From NCBI GenBank assembly GCA_963825625.1, contig CAWGUF010000017.1:62001-126000 (forward strand): a stretch of DNA of 64,000 nucleotides, read 5' to 3'. Origin of the DNA: CAMDPA01 sp963825625 (GTDB lineage: Bacteria > Pseudomonadota > Alphaproteobacteria > Rhizobiales > Hyphomicrobiaceae). Both the position numbers and the translations under genes were made by a program. Of the stretch, positions 52,441 to 60,590 are shown piece by piece. Under the pieces are notes generated by a model. It worked only from the letters and a program-made list of their open reading frames with translations. It had not been told where the DNA came from and made no database searches. How positions within the stretch are numbered: the stretch's first letter is position 1; every line of letters starts with the position of its first letter.

Positions 52441-53046
52441 CTATAACTTCAAAGGTGATTTGTTCCCGAACTTCTCTTTCTCTTGGGCTTTGTCCCATTC
52501 GGAACTTTCACGCTGAAATCTTTCTTGGTTCTTTTGGCTGCGAATCCGGTTTCCCCAGCCGATTGCCAAGTGCCGTTGCCCACCGAAGAACCCTGCATGT
52601 CCTTCCATAATCCAGACGCGGATCATCCTTCGCCCACTGCAATCGTCGCCGTTGCAACCCCAATGGAGATTGCCTGGAATGACGTCTCGGGAGGGTGGGC
52701 CGTATCGCTTGAGCTTTATTGCCGCCTGCCTGAGCGCTTCCTCGTCAGACATGTCTGGAGGTAGCGGCACACGGCGGTCAATGCCGTGTATGACACCGTC
52801 GCCCCCATATCGAATCTCGACGTGTTGCGTGGCATCAGAGTAGGTCCACTTGCACCAGTGGATCGTCGGGTTGGGCTCCCAGGTCTTGCAGTACCGTTCG
52901 CCCTTCGCGCCAGCGTGCGCGTCAGCCTCGTCAAGCGTCAAGCCGGGGTGGAAGCCGCCAAGCTCGATCTTGTCGTCCAGACCCACCGCGATGGCCGCGC
53001 CTGTCGCGACCACCGTTAGGGCGATCGCCAGTGCCACGCGTCGCAT
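52441..53046 (-). CDS. Exported hypothetical protein
   Basis: A 201-residue protein with a clear signal peptide (RRVALAIALTVVATGAAIAV). The mature region has four Cys residues in CKTWEPNPTIHWCKW and HWGCNGDDCSG, which could form disulphides in the periplasm, and a basic, highly charged tail (RSQKNQERFQRESSEWDKAQ). GGGGGA precedes ATG 53046. Nothing recognisable. It is first of a pair with the Trp-rich protein and begins 19 bases after the tRNA-Gly gene, in the same direction. Confidence 0.65.
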   Translation of the reverse strand: MRRVALAIALTVVATGAAIAVGLDDKIELGGFHPGLTLDEADAHAGAKGERYCKTWEPNPTIHWCKWTYSDATQHVEIRYGGDGVIHGIDRRVPLPPDMSDEEALRQAAIKLKRYGPPSRDVIPGNLHWGCNGDDCSGRRMIRVWIMEGHAGFFGGQRHLAIGWGNRIRSQKNQERFQRESSEWDKAQEKEKFGNKSPLKL

Positions 53047-53064
53047 CAAAATCCCCCAAGCAAT

Positions 53065-53139
53065 TGGAGCGGGCGATCGGGATCGAACCGACGACATTCA
53101 GCTTGGGAAGCTGACGTTCTACCACTGAACTACGCCCGC
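53065..53139 (-). tRNA. tRNA-Gly (anticodon CCC)
   Basis: On the minus strand a 75-base cloverleaf: acceptor GCGGGCG with CGCCCGC, D arm GTTCAGTGGTAGAAC, anticodon stem TCAGC/GCTGA with loop TTCCCAA (anticodon CCC, reading GGG), T arm GTCGGTTCGATCCCGATC, discriminator U and an encoded CCA. All arms pair. Confidence 0.95.
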
Positions 53140-53453
53140 GCTGCTAACCTTCATATCCGTAGCATGGTGTTGCGTCCAGGCCTTCTCGCACTTCCGTCGA
53201 GCAAGGCTATCCCAGTCTACATCCGCTGCGATCGCGCCATCCGGTAGCCATCCATTCCGCGTCATGGCCGCGCCGGACCGAGGCGACGAGCCGAGGTCCG
53301 GGAAACGGCGGCCATCCACGGCAATTCGCGGCGCCAGCTGTCCAAACGGCGAGCCGCGATGATGGCCGTCAGGTCCCTCGCTCGCGCATTCGCGCGACCT
53401 CGGATCGGCCATGACGGCAGGGCGAAGGCGATGATTGCGAAGTAGCAAACCCC
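53140..53453. other. Non-coding region with inverted-repeat element
   Basis: Between ugd and the tRNA lies DNA without a supported gene. CGTCATGGCCG (53260-53270) and its exact reverse complement CGGCCATGACG (53406-53416) bound a 157-base segment of very high GC content with smaller internal repeats (CGAGGTCCGG, GACCTCGG). The pattern resembles an interspersed palindromic element. Several overlapping open frames here are composition artefacts. Confidence 0.5.
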
Positions 53454-54764
53454 TCACCGCCCAACACTCACATAAGTGATCCCGTTCTCCTGCATTTCGT
53501 CGATGCGGTAGACGTTGCGCAGGTCGACCACGATCGGCGCCTTCAGCCGCTGCTTGATCTCGCTGACCGCCAGCGCGCGGAAGCTGTCCCATTCGGTGAC
53601 CAGCACCATCGCGTCGGCCCCGTCCAGGCAGCTGTAGGGATCGGCCGCGTAGTCCACCTCGCTCAGCACCTCGCGCGCATTCGGCATGCCCTCCGGATCG
53701 AACACCCGGCAGCGCGCGCCGGCGTCCTGCAGGGACTGCACGATGTCGATCGAAGGCGCTTCCCGCATGTCGTCGGTGTTCGGCTTGAATGTCAGGCCCA
53801 GGATGGCGATCGTCTTGCCCCGCACGTTGCCGCCGCAGGCCGCAATCACCTTGCGCCCCATCGCCCGCTTGCGCTGATCGTTGACCGCGGCGACAGCTTC
53901 CACGATCCGGCTCGGCAAGTCGTAGTCCTGCGCCGTCTTGATCAGCGCCATGGTATCTTTCGGGAAGCACGAGCCGCCATAGCCCGGCCCCGCGTGCAGG
54001 AATTTCGAGCCGATCCGCCGGTCGAGACCGATGCCGCGCGCCACGTCCTGCACGTTGGCGCCGACCTTCTCGCACAGGTCCGCCATCTCGTTGATGAACG
54101 TGATCTTGGTGGCGAGGAAAGCGTTGGCGGCATACTTGATCAACTCCGAAGTCCGCCGGTCGGTGAAGTGGATCGGCGCCTGGTTGAGCGACAAAGGCCT
54201 GTAGATCTGTCCCATCACCTGCTTGGCGCGCTCGTCGACGGTGCCGATCACCACCCTGTCGGGCCTCTTGAAATCCTCGATCGCCGCGCCTTCGCGCAGG
54301 AATTCCGGGTTGGACACGACGGAGAACCGGTCGGCAGGCACTATTTCGGCGATGATCTCGTGCACCCTGTCGCCGGTCCCGACCGGAACTGTCGACTTGA
54401 TGACGATCACTTTGTAGTCGTCTTGCCCCGCGATCTCGCTGGCGATCTCCCGGGCAGCCGCATGGACGTAGGTCAGGTCGGCATGACCGTCGCCGCGGCG
54501 CGAGGGCGTGCCGACCGCTACGAAGATGACTTTGGCCGACCTGATTGCGGCGGCGACATCGGTCGAGAACGACAGCCGCTTCGCATCCACGTTCTTCTGG
54601 ACCAGCTCCGCCAGCCCGGGCTCGTAGATTGGCATCCGCCCCGCAAGCAGACCGGCAATCTTGCCCTGGTCCTTGTCGACGCAGGTCACGGGGAACCCGA
54701 AATCCGAAAAGCAGGCGCCAGAGACGAGGCCCACATATCCGGAGCCGATCATTGCGATGTTCAT
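53454..54764 (-). CDS. ugd: UDP-glucose 6-dehydrogenase
   Basis: A 436-residue NAD-dependent enzyme that oxidises UDP-glucose twice to UDP-glucuronate for surface polysaccharides. It has the N-terminal Rossmann motif MIGSGYVGLVSGACFSDFG, IYEPGLAELV, FVAVGTPSRRGDGHADLTYV, KSTVPVGTGDRV, NPEFLREGAAIEDF and the catalytic-cysteine motif GPGYGGSCFPKDT, with a C-terminal second Rossmann domain (GLTFKPNTDDMREAPSI). It is complete and of normal length. GAGG lies ten bases before the ATG. Confidence 0.97.
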   Translation of the reverse strand: MNIAMIGSGYVGLVSGACFSDFGFPVTCVDKDQGKIAGLLAGRMPIYEPGLAELVQKNVDAKRLSFSTDVAAAIRSAKVIFVAVGTPSRRGDGHADLTYVHAAAREIASEIAGQDDYKVIVIKSTVPVGTGDRVHEIIAEIVPADRFSVVSNPEFLREGAAIEDFKRPDRVVIGTVDERAKQVMGQIYRPLSLNQAPIHFTDRRTSELIKYAANAFLATKITFINEMADLCEKVGANVQDVARGIGLDRRIGSKFLHAGPGYGGSCFPKDTMALIKTAQDYDLPSRIVEAVAAVNDQRKRAMGRKVIAACGGNVRGKTIAILGLTFKPNTDDMREAPSIDIVQSLQDAGARCRVFDPEGMPNAREVLSEVDYAADPYSCLDGADAMVLVTEWDSFRALAVSEIKQRLKAPIVVDLRNVYRIDEMQENGITYVSVGR

Positions 54765-54910
54765 GCCGAGCCTCGTTCTCGATGTTCCGCAGGGCGGGCG
54801 CGCAGTGTCCGGGGACCAGGCGGGCCGACTGCCGGGCGCCGGCTCGGTTTAAGGGATTGAATGCGGCTTCTCAACGGTCGCGCGCTCCCCGTCCCCCGCC
54901 CGCTGCCGTC

Positions 54911-55006
54911 TTCAGCGCCCAATTCAGCGCCCAATTCAGCGCCCAATTCAGCGCCGAGGTCAGCGCCAAGGTCAACGCCAAGGTCAACGCCAAGGTCAAC
55001 GCCTGA
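54911..55006. repeat. 12-base tandem repeat, eight units
   Basis: Eight contiguous 12-base units grade from TTCAGCGCCCAA (three exact copies) through TTCAGCGCCGAG and GTCAGCGCCAAG to GTCAACGCCAAG (two copies) and GTCAACGCCTGA. The array fills the region before ugd and reaches the last codon of the Smr-domain gene, whose stop (54996-54998) lies in the final unit. The number of copies may vary between strains. Confidence 0.9.
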
Positions 55007-55649
55007 GCATCACATACAGTGCGCCGTCCCCACCATGCCTGATGTGTGCCGATGAAAAGCTGATGACCAGCGGCTTCAGCTCCGCGGACGCCAGCCACCG
55101 CGGCACGTTTCGACGCAGGACGCCGCGCTCGCGCTTGCCATAGGGCAGCCCCGCCTCGCCGGTCTCATCCCTTGCCTCGCCCCCTTTTCCGGTAATGACG
55201 AGCACGGTCCGCAACCCGCCTGCCGCGCAACGATGGATGAAGCGGGTCAGCGCGGTGTGGGCCTCATCCTGCGTCATTCCGTGCAGGTCCAGGCGCGCCT
55301 CGATCTCGGTTCTGCCGCGTGCAATGCGCCTCGCCTTGCGCCGTTCCAGAACGACCGGCTTGGCCGCCTCCGCCGGCCGCGGCGGTCGTTTCGCATCGGT
55401 TGGTTTCGCTGCCGCTTGTGGCGCCCGTTTGCTCGCGACGACTGGCTTGCCGACGACTGGCTTGCCGGCGTCGACGCGGGCAGCAGCGGCTGTTGGCTGG
55501 ACCCGGCTGGTCTGCGCCGCCGGGACACGGCCCACGCGCTGCTTGCTGCCGGTTGGACGCACGTCGCGCGTGACGTAGCGCCACAGCGCAGCGTCCTCAT
55601 CGCTGAGCAGGCTTCGACCGCGGCGTTTGCCTCTGTCGCTGCCGCTCAT
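54996..55649 (-). CDS. Smr-domain protein
   Basis: A 217-residue protein. The N-terminal 110 residues are basic and low in complexity (Ala/Lys/Pro, including KPVVGKPVVASKRAPQAAAK), and the C-terminal half is a small MutS-related (Smr) domain with LDLHGMTQDEAHTALTRFI, the TVLVITGKGG motif and FSSAHIRHGGDGALYVML. Standalone Smr proteins are nicking endonucleases or RNA-processing factors. Its ATG overlaps the mltA stop by four bases (ATGA), so translation is coupled. The gene's 3' end lies in the 12-base tandem repeat. Confidence 0.9.
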   Translation of the reverse strand: MSGSDRGKRRGRSLLSDEDAALWRYVTRDVRPTGSKQRVGRVPAAQTSRVQPTAAAARVDAGKPVVGKPVVASKRAPQAAAKPTDAKRPPRPAEAAKPVVLERRKARRIARGRTEIEARLDLHGMTQDEAHTALTRFIHRCAAGGLRTVLVITGKGGEARDETGEAGLPYGKRERGVLRRNVPRWLASAELKPLVISFSSAHIRHGGDGALYVMLRR

Positions 55650-56863
55650 CCCACACCATCACCCCGCCCACGCCCGGCGGATAACCTGGGAAGTAGCACA
55701 TGGAATGTGCAGGCATGCTTCGTCCGACCTGCCAGCGCACCGGCGCGCGCACCGGATCCGAAAAAGATGTCCCCACGCTCCGGCCCGCGGATTGCCGAGC
55801 CCACATCCTGCGCCACCATCAGCCGCCGGAATGCTCTGCCCCCCGTGCCATGCGTCAACGCAGGCGCGCTGACGAAGATCGGTGTGCCGATCTCGTGGAA
55901 TGAGGCGTCGACCGCGAGGCTGCGCCCCGGCGTCAGTGGGATGCTGCGTGCACCCAGTGCCGCCGTCGCCGGCGTCGCTCCACCTTCGTTCTGCAACGCC
56001 CTGAAGAAGACGAACGACGCGTTCTTGTGCATCACCTGCCGGCCACGCACCGCGTCCGCGCGCAGATAAGCGCCAAGCCGCTGCAAACTCATGGCTTCGG
56101 CCGCAATCTCATCCGTCTCGATCAGATAGCGTCCAATCGACGTATAAGGATGGCCATTCTTGCCGTCATACGCAATGCGGCTGCTGCTGCCATCCTGAAA
56201 GCGGATCAGAGCCGAACCCTGCACATGCACGAAGAACGCATCTACCGGGTCGGCCAGCCAGACCAGTTCCAGCCCTTGCCCTGCCAGCGCGCCGTCTTCG
56301 ATTTCTGACCGCGTAGCAAAGGCCTCGAGTGTGCCGCCGGCAGTTCGCCGCATGTGCGTGAGCTGCACGCCGGCCGCACCTCTCAGTGTGTCGTCGATCA
56401 CGTTGACGAGGTCGGCAGGCCGTCGGTAGAGCGGGATTGGGAACTCCTCCGTTCGCGTGCGAGAACCGGCGAGAATGGGCTCGTAGTACCCCGTCACAAG
56501 GCCGGCGGTGTCGTGCCGGACGGCGCGGTGAGGCACGAAGAAATGCTCGAAAAACGATCGTGCATCCAGACCCGCAAGGCCGCGTCCGGCATGCTGTAGC
56601 GCGCGCTGCAATATGCGCCGCAGGGCTGGCGACAACGAAACGCCCGGCGGATCGGTTGTCAGCACTGCTGCTGACTTCAGCAGGGCCCTGAATGCCGCGC
56701 CATGATCGTCTTCATCCCAGCCGGGCAGGCTGTGGAACGATACCGGCACCCGGTCCAGCCGCTTGGTCTGGCCAGTTGGGCTCGTAGCCGACGCAGCAGC
56801 TTCCGACTGTGCGCCGGTGCCTTCGGCTTCAGCTTGATGACAGGCCGCAAGCTGTTTCGTCAT
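55646..56863 (-). CDS. mltA: Membrane-bound lytic murein transglycosylase A
   Basis: A 405-residue MltA-family enzyme that cleaves peptidoglycan glycan strands with formation of 1,6-anhydro-muramic acid. Family motifs: GLVTGYYEPILAGSRTRTEE, GQGLELVWLADPVDAFFVHV, IAYDGKNGHPYTSIGRYLIE and the catalytic-Asp region AQDVGSAIRGPERGDIFFG. The N-terminal 45 residues contain no hydrophobic signal segment, unusual for a periplasmic enzyme. It lies 24 bases after the Tim44-like gene and is coupled to the Smr gene, the usual order in alphaproteobacteria. Confidence 0.93.
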   Translation of the reverse strand: MTKQLAACHQAEAEGTGAQSEAAASATSPTGQTKRLDRVPVSFHSLPGWDEDDHGAAFRALLKSAAVLTTDPPGVSLSPALRRILQRALQHAGRGLAGLDARSFFEHFFVPHRAVRHDTAGLVTGYYEPILAGSRTRTEEFPIPLYRRPADLVNVIDDTLRGAAGVQLTHMRRTAGGTLEAFATRSEIEDGALAGQGLELVWLADPVDAFFVHVQGSALIRFQDGSSSRIAYDGKNGHPYTSIGRYLIETDEIAAEAMSLQRLGAYLRADAVRGRQVMHKNASFVFFRALQNEGGATPATAALGARSIPLTPGRSLAVDASFHEIGTPIFVSAPALTHGTGGRAFRRLMVAQDVGSAIRGPERGDIFFGSGARAGALAGRTKHACTFHVLLPRLSAGRGRGDGVG

Positions 56864-56887
56864 GACGGTCGCGGCGATCCGACCGCC

Positions 56888-57619
56888 TCAGCTTGCCGAC
56901 TGTGTCGCAACCAGCCGCCAGTTCGGGTTGCGAGATGGGACATCGCGCGCAAAGCTCCAGATGTCGGTAACATCCGCGATCTTTTGCGGGTCGCCAGCGA
57001 TGACCTCGCCATTGCGATCACGCGTCGCCGAGATCAGCTGGCTGTCGAACTTCACCGTAACGATGGCTTGCCCGTTCTTCAGCTCCGCTTCCACGATGTC
57101 GGCCTTGGAGATTCCAACGAAGCTTTGGTCGATGACCTCGCCACGCTTTTCTCTGTCCGAGATCGCGGCTGCGAAGCCTTCCATGACGTCGCGGCTGAGC
57201 AGATCCTTCAGCATTTTCCGGTTGCCCTCGGCGAACGCCGTAACGATCATTTCATACGCTTGCTTGGCGCCGGTGAGGAAATGCTCGGGATCAAAATTCC
57301 GGTCTGCCCGGAGGATGGCCAGCAGCCCGCTTTCCACCGCCGGATCGGCGGCAAACGTCTTCACGCGCTGCTCGGCCTCCGCGATGGTGGCCTGCTCGGG
57401 CTGGTGCTGCGCTCCCTGGTCGTCCCGCTCCCTGCGCGGCATCGTCACGACCTTGCCCTGTGCCGCAGCCGCCCTTTCGCGATCGGCCCGCGCGCGCATT
57501 TGCCGGTCGATGCGCGCCTCGTCGTCGTCGGTGCGCTGTCCCAGTACGCTCTTGAGCTTCCAAATCGCGATCACCGCCACGATGAGCGAGATCAGGACTA
57601 TTGGATCAATCCTGTCCAT
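56888..57619 (-). CDS. Tim44-like domain protein
   Basis: A 243-residue inner-membrane protein with an N-terminal anchor (DPIVLISLIVAVIAIWKLK, residues 5-23), a charged linker, and a C-terminal Tim44-like domain (FDPEHFLTGAKQAYEMIVTA, FAEGNRKMLKDLLSRDVMEG, ISKADIVEAELKNGQAIVTV, NWRLVATQSAS). In alphaproteobacteria such proteins (TimA) resemble the mitochondrial import motor subunit and are thought to help protein assembly at the membrane. It is divergent from fxsA with 298 bases between and upstream of mltA. Confidence 0.93.
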   Translation of the reverse strand: MDRIDPIVLISLIVAVIAIWKLKSVLGQRTDDDEARIDRQMRARADRERAAAAQGKVVTMPRRERDDQGAQHQPEQATIAEAEQRVKTFAADPAVESGLLAILRADRNFDPEHFLTGAKQAYEMIVTAFAEGNRKMLKDLLSRDVMEGFAAAISDREKRGEVIDQSFVGISKADIVEAELKNGQAIVTVKFDSQLISATRDRNGEVIAGDPQKIADVTDIWSFARDVPSRNPNWRLVATQSAS

Positions 57620-57717
57620 GGAGATGCTTTCTCGAAGGGGATCCGTCGTCTACCCTATGTGTGTACGGTCTTGCGTTGGCGCCAGATCGGAACCCGACAT
57701 GGTTATGCTGGTTGTTC

Positions 57718-57768
57718 GGTTCCGAAGCCATGGCGGTTCTGAAGTCATGGCAGTTCCGAAGTCATGGC
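57718..57768. repeat. 17-base tandem repeat, three units
   Basis: Three adjacent 17-base units: GGTTCCGAAGCCATGGC, GGTTCTGAAGTCATGGC and AGTTCCGAAGTCATGGC, differing at three positions in all. They lie between the divergent Tim44-like and fxsA genes, close to where promoters are expected. Confidence 0.85.
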
Positions 57769-57917
57769 AGGCCTCGGTACCATCGCAGTCGCGTTCAATC
57801 TAGGCGTTTGAGTGGCGCTCGCCAACCGAATTGGCTTTCTGCCACCAACAATGCTTGGATGAGGTTAGTCAGTCGCAGCCACAGCGTAAACATCAATATC
57901 TTATCAGAACCTGGACC

Positions 57918-58463
57918 ATGCGCATCGGACTAGTCCTCATCTTCCTGGCATTTCCACTGCTGGAGCTGGCGGTGCTGATCAAGGTTGGTCAGGCAATCGG
58001 CTTCTGGTGGACGATGCTGATTCTGGTCGCCACAGCCATCGGTGGCGGCTTGATCGTCCACGCTCAGGGGTTCGCGGCCCTGCGTCGTATGACGGAATCG
58101 ATGGAGCACGGGCGCGTCCCGATAGAGCCCGTGGTCGATAGCGTGTTCCTGATGCTTGCAGGCGCTCTGATGCTGACGCCGGGCCTGATCACGGATGCGA
58201 TCGGTGGCCTTCTCCTGATCCCCCAGGTCCGGCGTGGCATCGCCAGCCGGGCCCTGCGCTACGTCTTGCGCAACGCCGCCGTCCACGTGGAGACCAGAAC
58301 GTTTGGAGACCGCGAGGAAGACCCGAGATCACCTCCGCCCGGCAGCGGGCGTGCTCCGCCGGGCCAAGGTGGCGTCGTCATCGAGGGGGAGTGGGAAGAG
58401 GTCAAGGATGGCCGCCCACGACCGGAGTCGGGCCGGCCACGCGACCCCGGCGGCCGCGGGTGA
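57918..58463 (+). CDS. fxsA: FxsA family membrane protein
   Basis: A 181-residue membrane protein with hydrophobic segments at 3-25, 30-50 and 76-98 and a hydrophilic Pro/Gly/Arg-rich tail. VLIFLAFPLLELAVLIKVG at the start and MLAGALMLTPGLITDAIGGL are diagnostic of FxsA, named for suppressing phage T7 exclusion by the F plasmid in E. coli; its biochemical function is unknown. ATG 57918 is chosen as the family start; the ribosome site is weak. It lies in the conserved Tim44-like/fxsA/secB neighbourhood. Confidence 0.92.
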   Translation: MRIGLVLIFLAFPLLELAVLIKVGQAIGFWWTMLILVATAIGGGLIVHAQGFAALRRMTESMEHGRVPIEPVVDSVFLMLAGALMLTPGLITDAIGGLLLIPQVRRGIASRALRYVLRNAAVHVETRTFGDREEDPRSPPPGSGRAPPGQGGVVIEGEWEEVKDGRPRPESGRPRDPGGRG

Positions 58464-58641
58464 TCGGGCCGCTTGGAGGATCTGCCGCCGTTGGCATCTT
58501 GCACGTCGAAAGACTCTGGCGTTGCGCGTCCGTGCGTGATTGCCCTCACAGCCTTAACCGTGATAGCCACCCCCCAAACGCGGTGATCGACAGCGGTTGC
58601 CCCGTTATTTCGACATACCCATCATCAAGGATAATGAAGCG

Positions 58642-59148
58642 ATGACCGATACACCGCTAGGTGCCCCTCCCGGATCCGGTCTTGGCGCGGGTCCGGCCAC
58701 TGAGGAGCCTCAGGTTCAGATTCGCATCGCGGCCCAGTACGTGAAGGATCTTTCGTTCGAGAATCCCAATATTCAGCGGCTGTTGTCGGGCACGGACGAC
58801 AACCCCAACCTCAATGTCGAAGTCAACGTCGGCACCGGCATGATGGGAGAAAATCTCTACGAGAGCGCCATTCAATTCAACGCGCAAGCGGTCAGCGCCC
58901 AGGGCGTCATCTACGACCTGGAGCTGGTCTACGCGGGATTGTTCCATATCGAGAACCTGCCGCAGGAGGCGCTGGAACCGTTCCTGCTGATAAATGCGCC
59001 GTCGCTGCTGTTCCCGTTTCTGCGCCGCCTGGTGGCAGACATCACCCGCGAGGGCGGCTTCCCGCCGTTGCTGCTCGACCCGATCGACTTCGCCTCGCTC
59101 TATATGCAGCGCCAGCAACAGGGCGTGGCCGGCAACGACAACTCGTGA
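58642..59148 (+). CDS. secB: Protein-export chaperone SecB
   Basis: A 168-residue cytosolic chaperone that keeps preproteins unfolded and hands them to SecA. After a polar lead the core starts VQIRIAAQYVKDLSFENPN, with AIQFNAQAVSAQGVIYDLEL, YAGLFHIENLPQEALEPFLL, INAPSLLFPFLRRLVADITR and GGFPPLLLDPIDFASLY, the typical SecB signature. The N-terminal 24 residues are Gly/Pro-rich. ATG 58642 is used because upstream in-frame codons are not conserved-looking. Confidence 0.96.
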   Translation: MTDTPLGAPPGSGLGAGPATEEPQVQIRIAAQYVKDLSFENPNIQRLLSGTDDNPNLNVEVNVGTGMMGENLYESAIQFNAQAVSAQGVIYDLELVYAGLFHIENLPQEALEPFLLINAPSLLFPFLRRLVADITREGGFPPLLLDPIDFASLYMQRQQQGVAGNDNS

Positions 59149-59166
59149 CGGCTGGCGGGGCGTTCT

Positions 59167-59886
59167 TTACGTCTCGTCCTCGACCTTCACGAACTTGCGC
59201 CAGATTGCCCCCTCACCCAGCGTTTTCACGAACGCAAGGTGTGCAGCCGCATCCGCCGGCGTAAGCCGGGGCGGCAGGGGCGCCGGCCGCTTCCTGGCGG
59301 CCGTTGCGCGCACTTGGTCTCCTGCGTTGCCCTCGCCGCTGGCTGTCGCCAGCCCGAGGGTCGCCTGCCGCTCCCCCAGCAACTCGACGTAGACGTCAGC
59401 CAGCAGGCTCGCATCCATGAGCGCGCCGTGCTTCACGCGCTTTGAATTGTCGATCCCATATCGCTTGCACAGCGCGTCGAGCGTGTTTGGCCCAGCAGGA
59501 TGCTTGCGCCGCGCGATCGCCAGTGTGTCGACCACCCTGTCCTGAGGGATCGGCGGCTTGCCGATCTTTTCCAGCTCCATGTTGATGAAGCCCATGTCGA
59601 AGCTGGCATTGTGGATCACCAGCTGGCCGTCCAGCCCGACGAACTCCAGGAATGCCTGGGCGACGTCGGGAAACGGCGGCTTGTCGGTGAGGAATTCGTC
59701 GGAGATGCCATGAATGCGCTCGGCATCCGGATGCACCGGCCGGCCCTGGGCATTGATGAAGACATGGAACTCGCGCCCGGTCGGGATGCGGTTGACCAGC
59801 TCGATGCAGCCGATCTCGATCAGCCGATCGCCTCTGCGGGCGTCGAGGCCCGTCGTTTCGGTGTCGAGCACGATATCGCGATTCAT
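59167..59886 (-). CDS. dnaQ: DNA polymerase III epsilon subunit (proofreading exonuclease)
   Basis: A 239-residue 3'-5' exonuclease of the DEDDh class: motif I VLDTETTGLDARRGDRLIEI, motif II VIHNASFDMGFIN, and motif III with His in VKHGALMDASLLADVYVEL. The C-terminal tail (about 190-239) provides the polymerase alpha contact. It is convergent with secB (18 bases apart) and downstream of coaE, as in many alphaproteobacteria. Full length, no oddity. Confidence 0.96.
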   Translation of the reverse strand: MNRDIVLDTETTGLDARRGDRLIEIGCIELVNRIPTGREFHVFINAQGRPVHPDAERIHGISDEFLTDKPPFPDVAQAFLEFVGLDGQLVIHNASFDMGFINMELEKIGKPPIPQDRVVDTLAIARRKHPAGPNTLDALCKRYGIDNSKRVKHGALMDASLLADVYVELLGERQATLGLATASGEGNAGDQVRATAARKRPAPLPPRLTPADAAAHLAFVKTLGEGAIWRKFVKVEDET

Positions 59887-59936
59887 GGCCCCGCCCTTTT
59901 CCAGTCAGCCGGTCTGGCCGGTCCCGCCGCCCGCTC

Positions 59937-60551
59937 TCAAGCCCAGTGGCGCGCGTAGGCGGTACCTGGTCGCCCCCGCAGCGAGTCGATGATTCTATCG
60001 ACCTGAGCCAGCGTCTGTTCCAGCTCGACCCCGGTATCCACAACGAAGTCGGCGCGCCGCCGCTTTTCTGCATCGGGCATTTGCCGTGCCAGGATCGCAT
60101 CGAATTTTTCGTCGTTCATCCCGGGCCGCTCCAGCACCCGCCGCCGCTGCTCCTCGGGTGGCGCGCTCACGACGATGACGACATCGCATCGCTCGTTGCC
60201 ACCGGTCTCCAGCAGCAATGGTATTTCCAGCACCGCCATTTCGGAGCCTGAAGCATGAGCCGCCGCGAGACATTCACGCTCCGCAGCTTGCACCAGAGGG
60301 TGAACGATCCGCTCCAGCCGCTTGAAGCCCGATGGATCGGCTAGCAGCACGGCGGATAGTCGCTGGCGGTCGACCTTGCCGTCCGCGGTCGTGCCGGGAA
60401 ATGCCGCCTCTATCGGAGCGACGGCCTCGCTCTCATACAACTCGTGCACAAGCGCATCGGCATCGCATACCGGGATGCCGCGCTCGCGCAATCGCGCAGC
60501 AACAGTCGACTTCCCCATTCCGACCGATCCGGTCAGCCCAATGGTGAGCAT
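59937..60551 (-). CDS. coaE: Dephospho-CoA kinase
   Basis: A 204-residue P-loop kinase for the last step of coenzyme A synthesis, phosphorylating the 3'-OH of dephospho-CoA. Motifs: TIGLTGSVGMGKSTVAARL (P-loop), PVCDADALVHELY, RIVHPLV, VLEIPLLLETGG and the lid ARQMPDAEKRRRADFVVD. It lies between maf and dnaQ in the same direction, 39 bases after maf and 50 before dnaQ; aroE, often found between maf and coaE in relatives, is not here. Confidence 0.96.
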   Translation of the reverse strand: MLTIGLTGSVGMGKSTVAARLRERGIPVCDADALVHELYESEAVAPIEAAFPGTTADGKVDRQRLSAVLLADPSGFKRLERIVHPLVQAAERECLAAAHASGSEMAVLEIPLLLETGGNERCDVVIVVSAPPEEQRRRVLERPGMNDEKFDAILARQMPDAEKRRRADFVVDTGVELEQTLAQVDRIIDSLRGRPGTAYARHWA

Positions 60552-60590
60552 ATGGCAACGTCTCCCGCGCTGTGATGTTTGATGAGCCGG

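Noticed and set aside
53119..54075. Open frame of 318 codons covering the tRNA region and the ugd 3' end
   Set aside because: It overlaps ugd in another frame on the same strand and runs through a tRNA gene boundary; composition is Arg/Gly-rich without motif.
54545..55006. Repetitive plus-strand product (FSAQFSAQ, KVNAKVNA)
   Set aside because: The repeated peptide results from translating the 12-base tandem DNA repeat; no ribosome site and no family.
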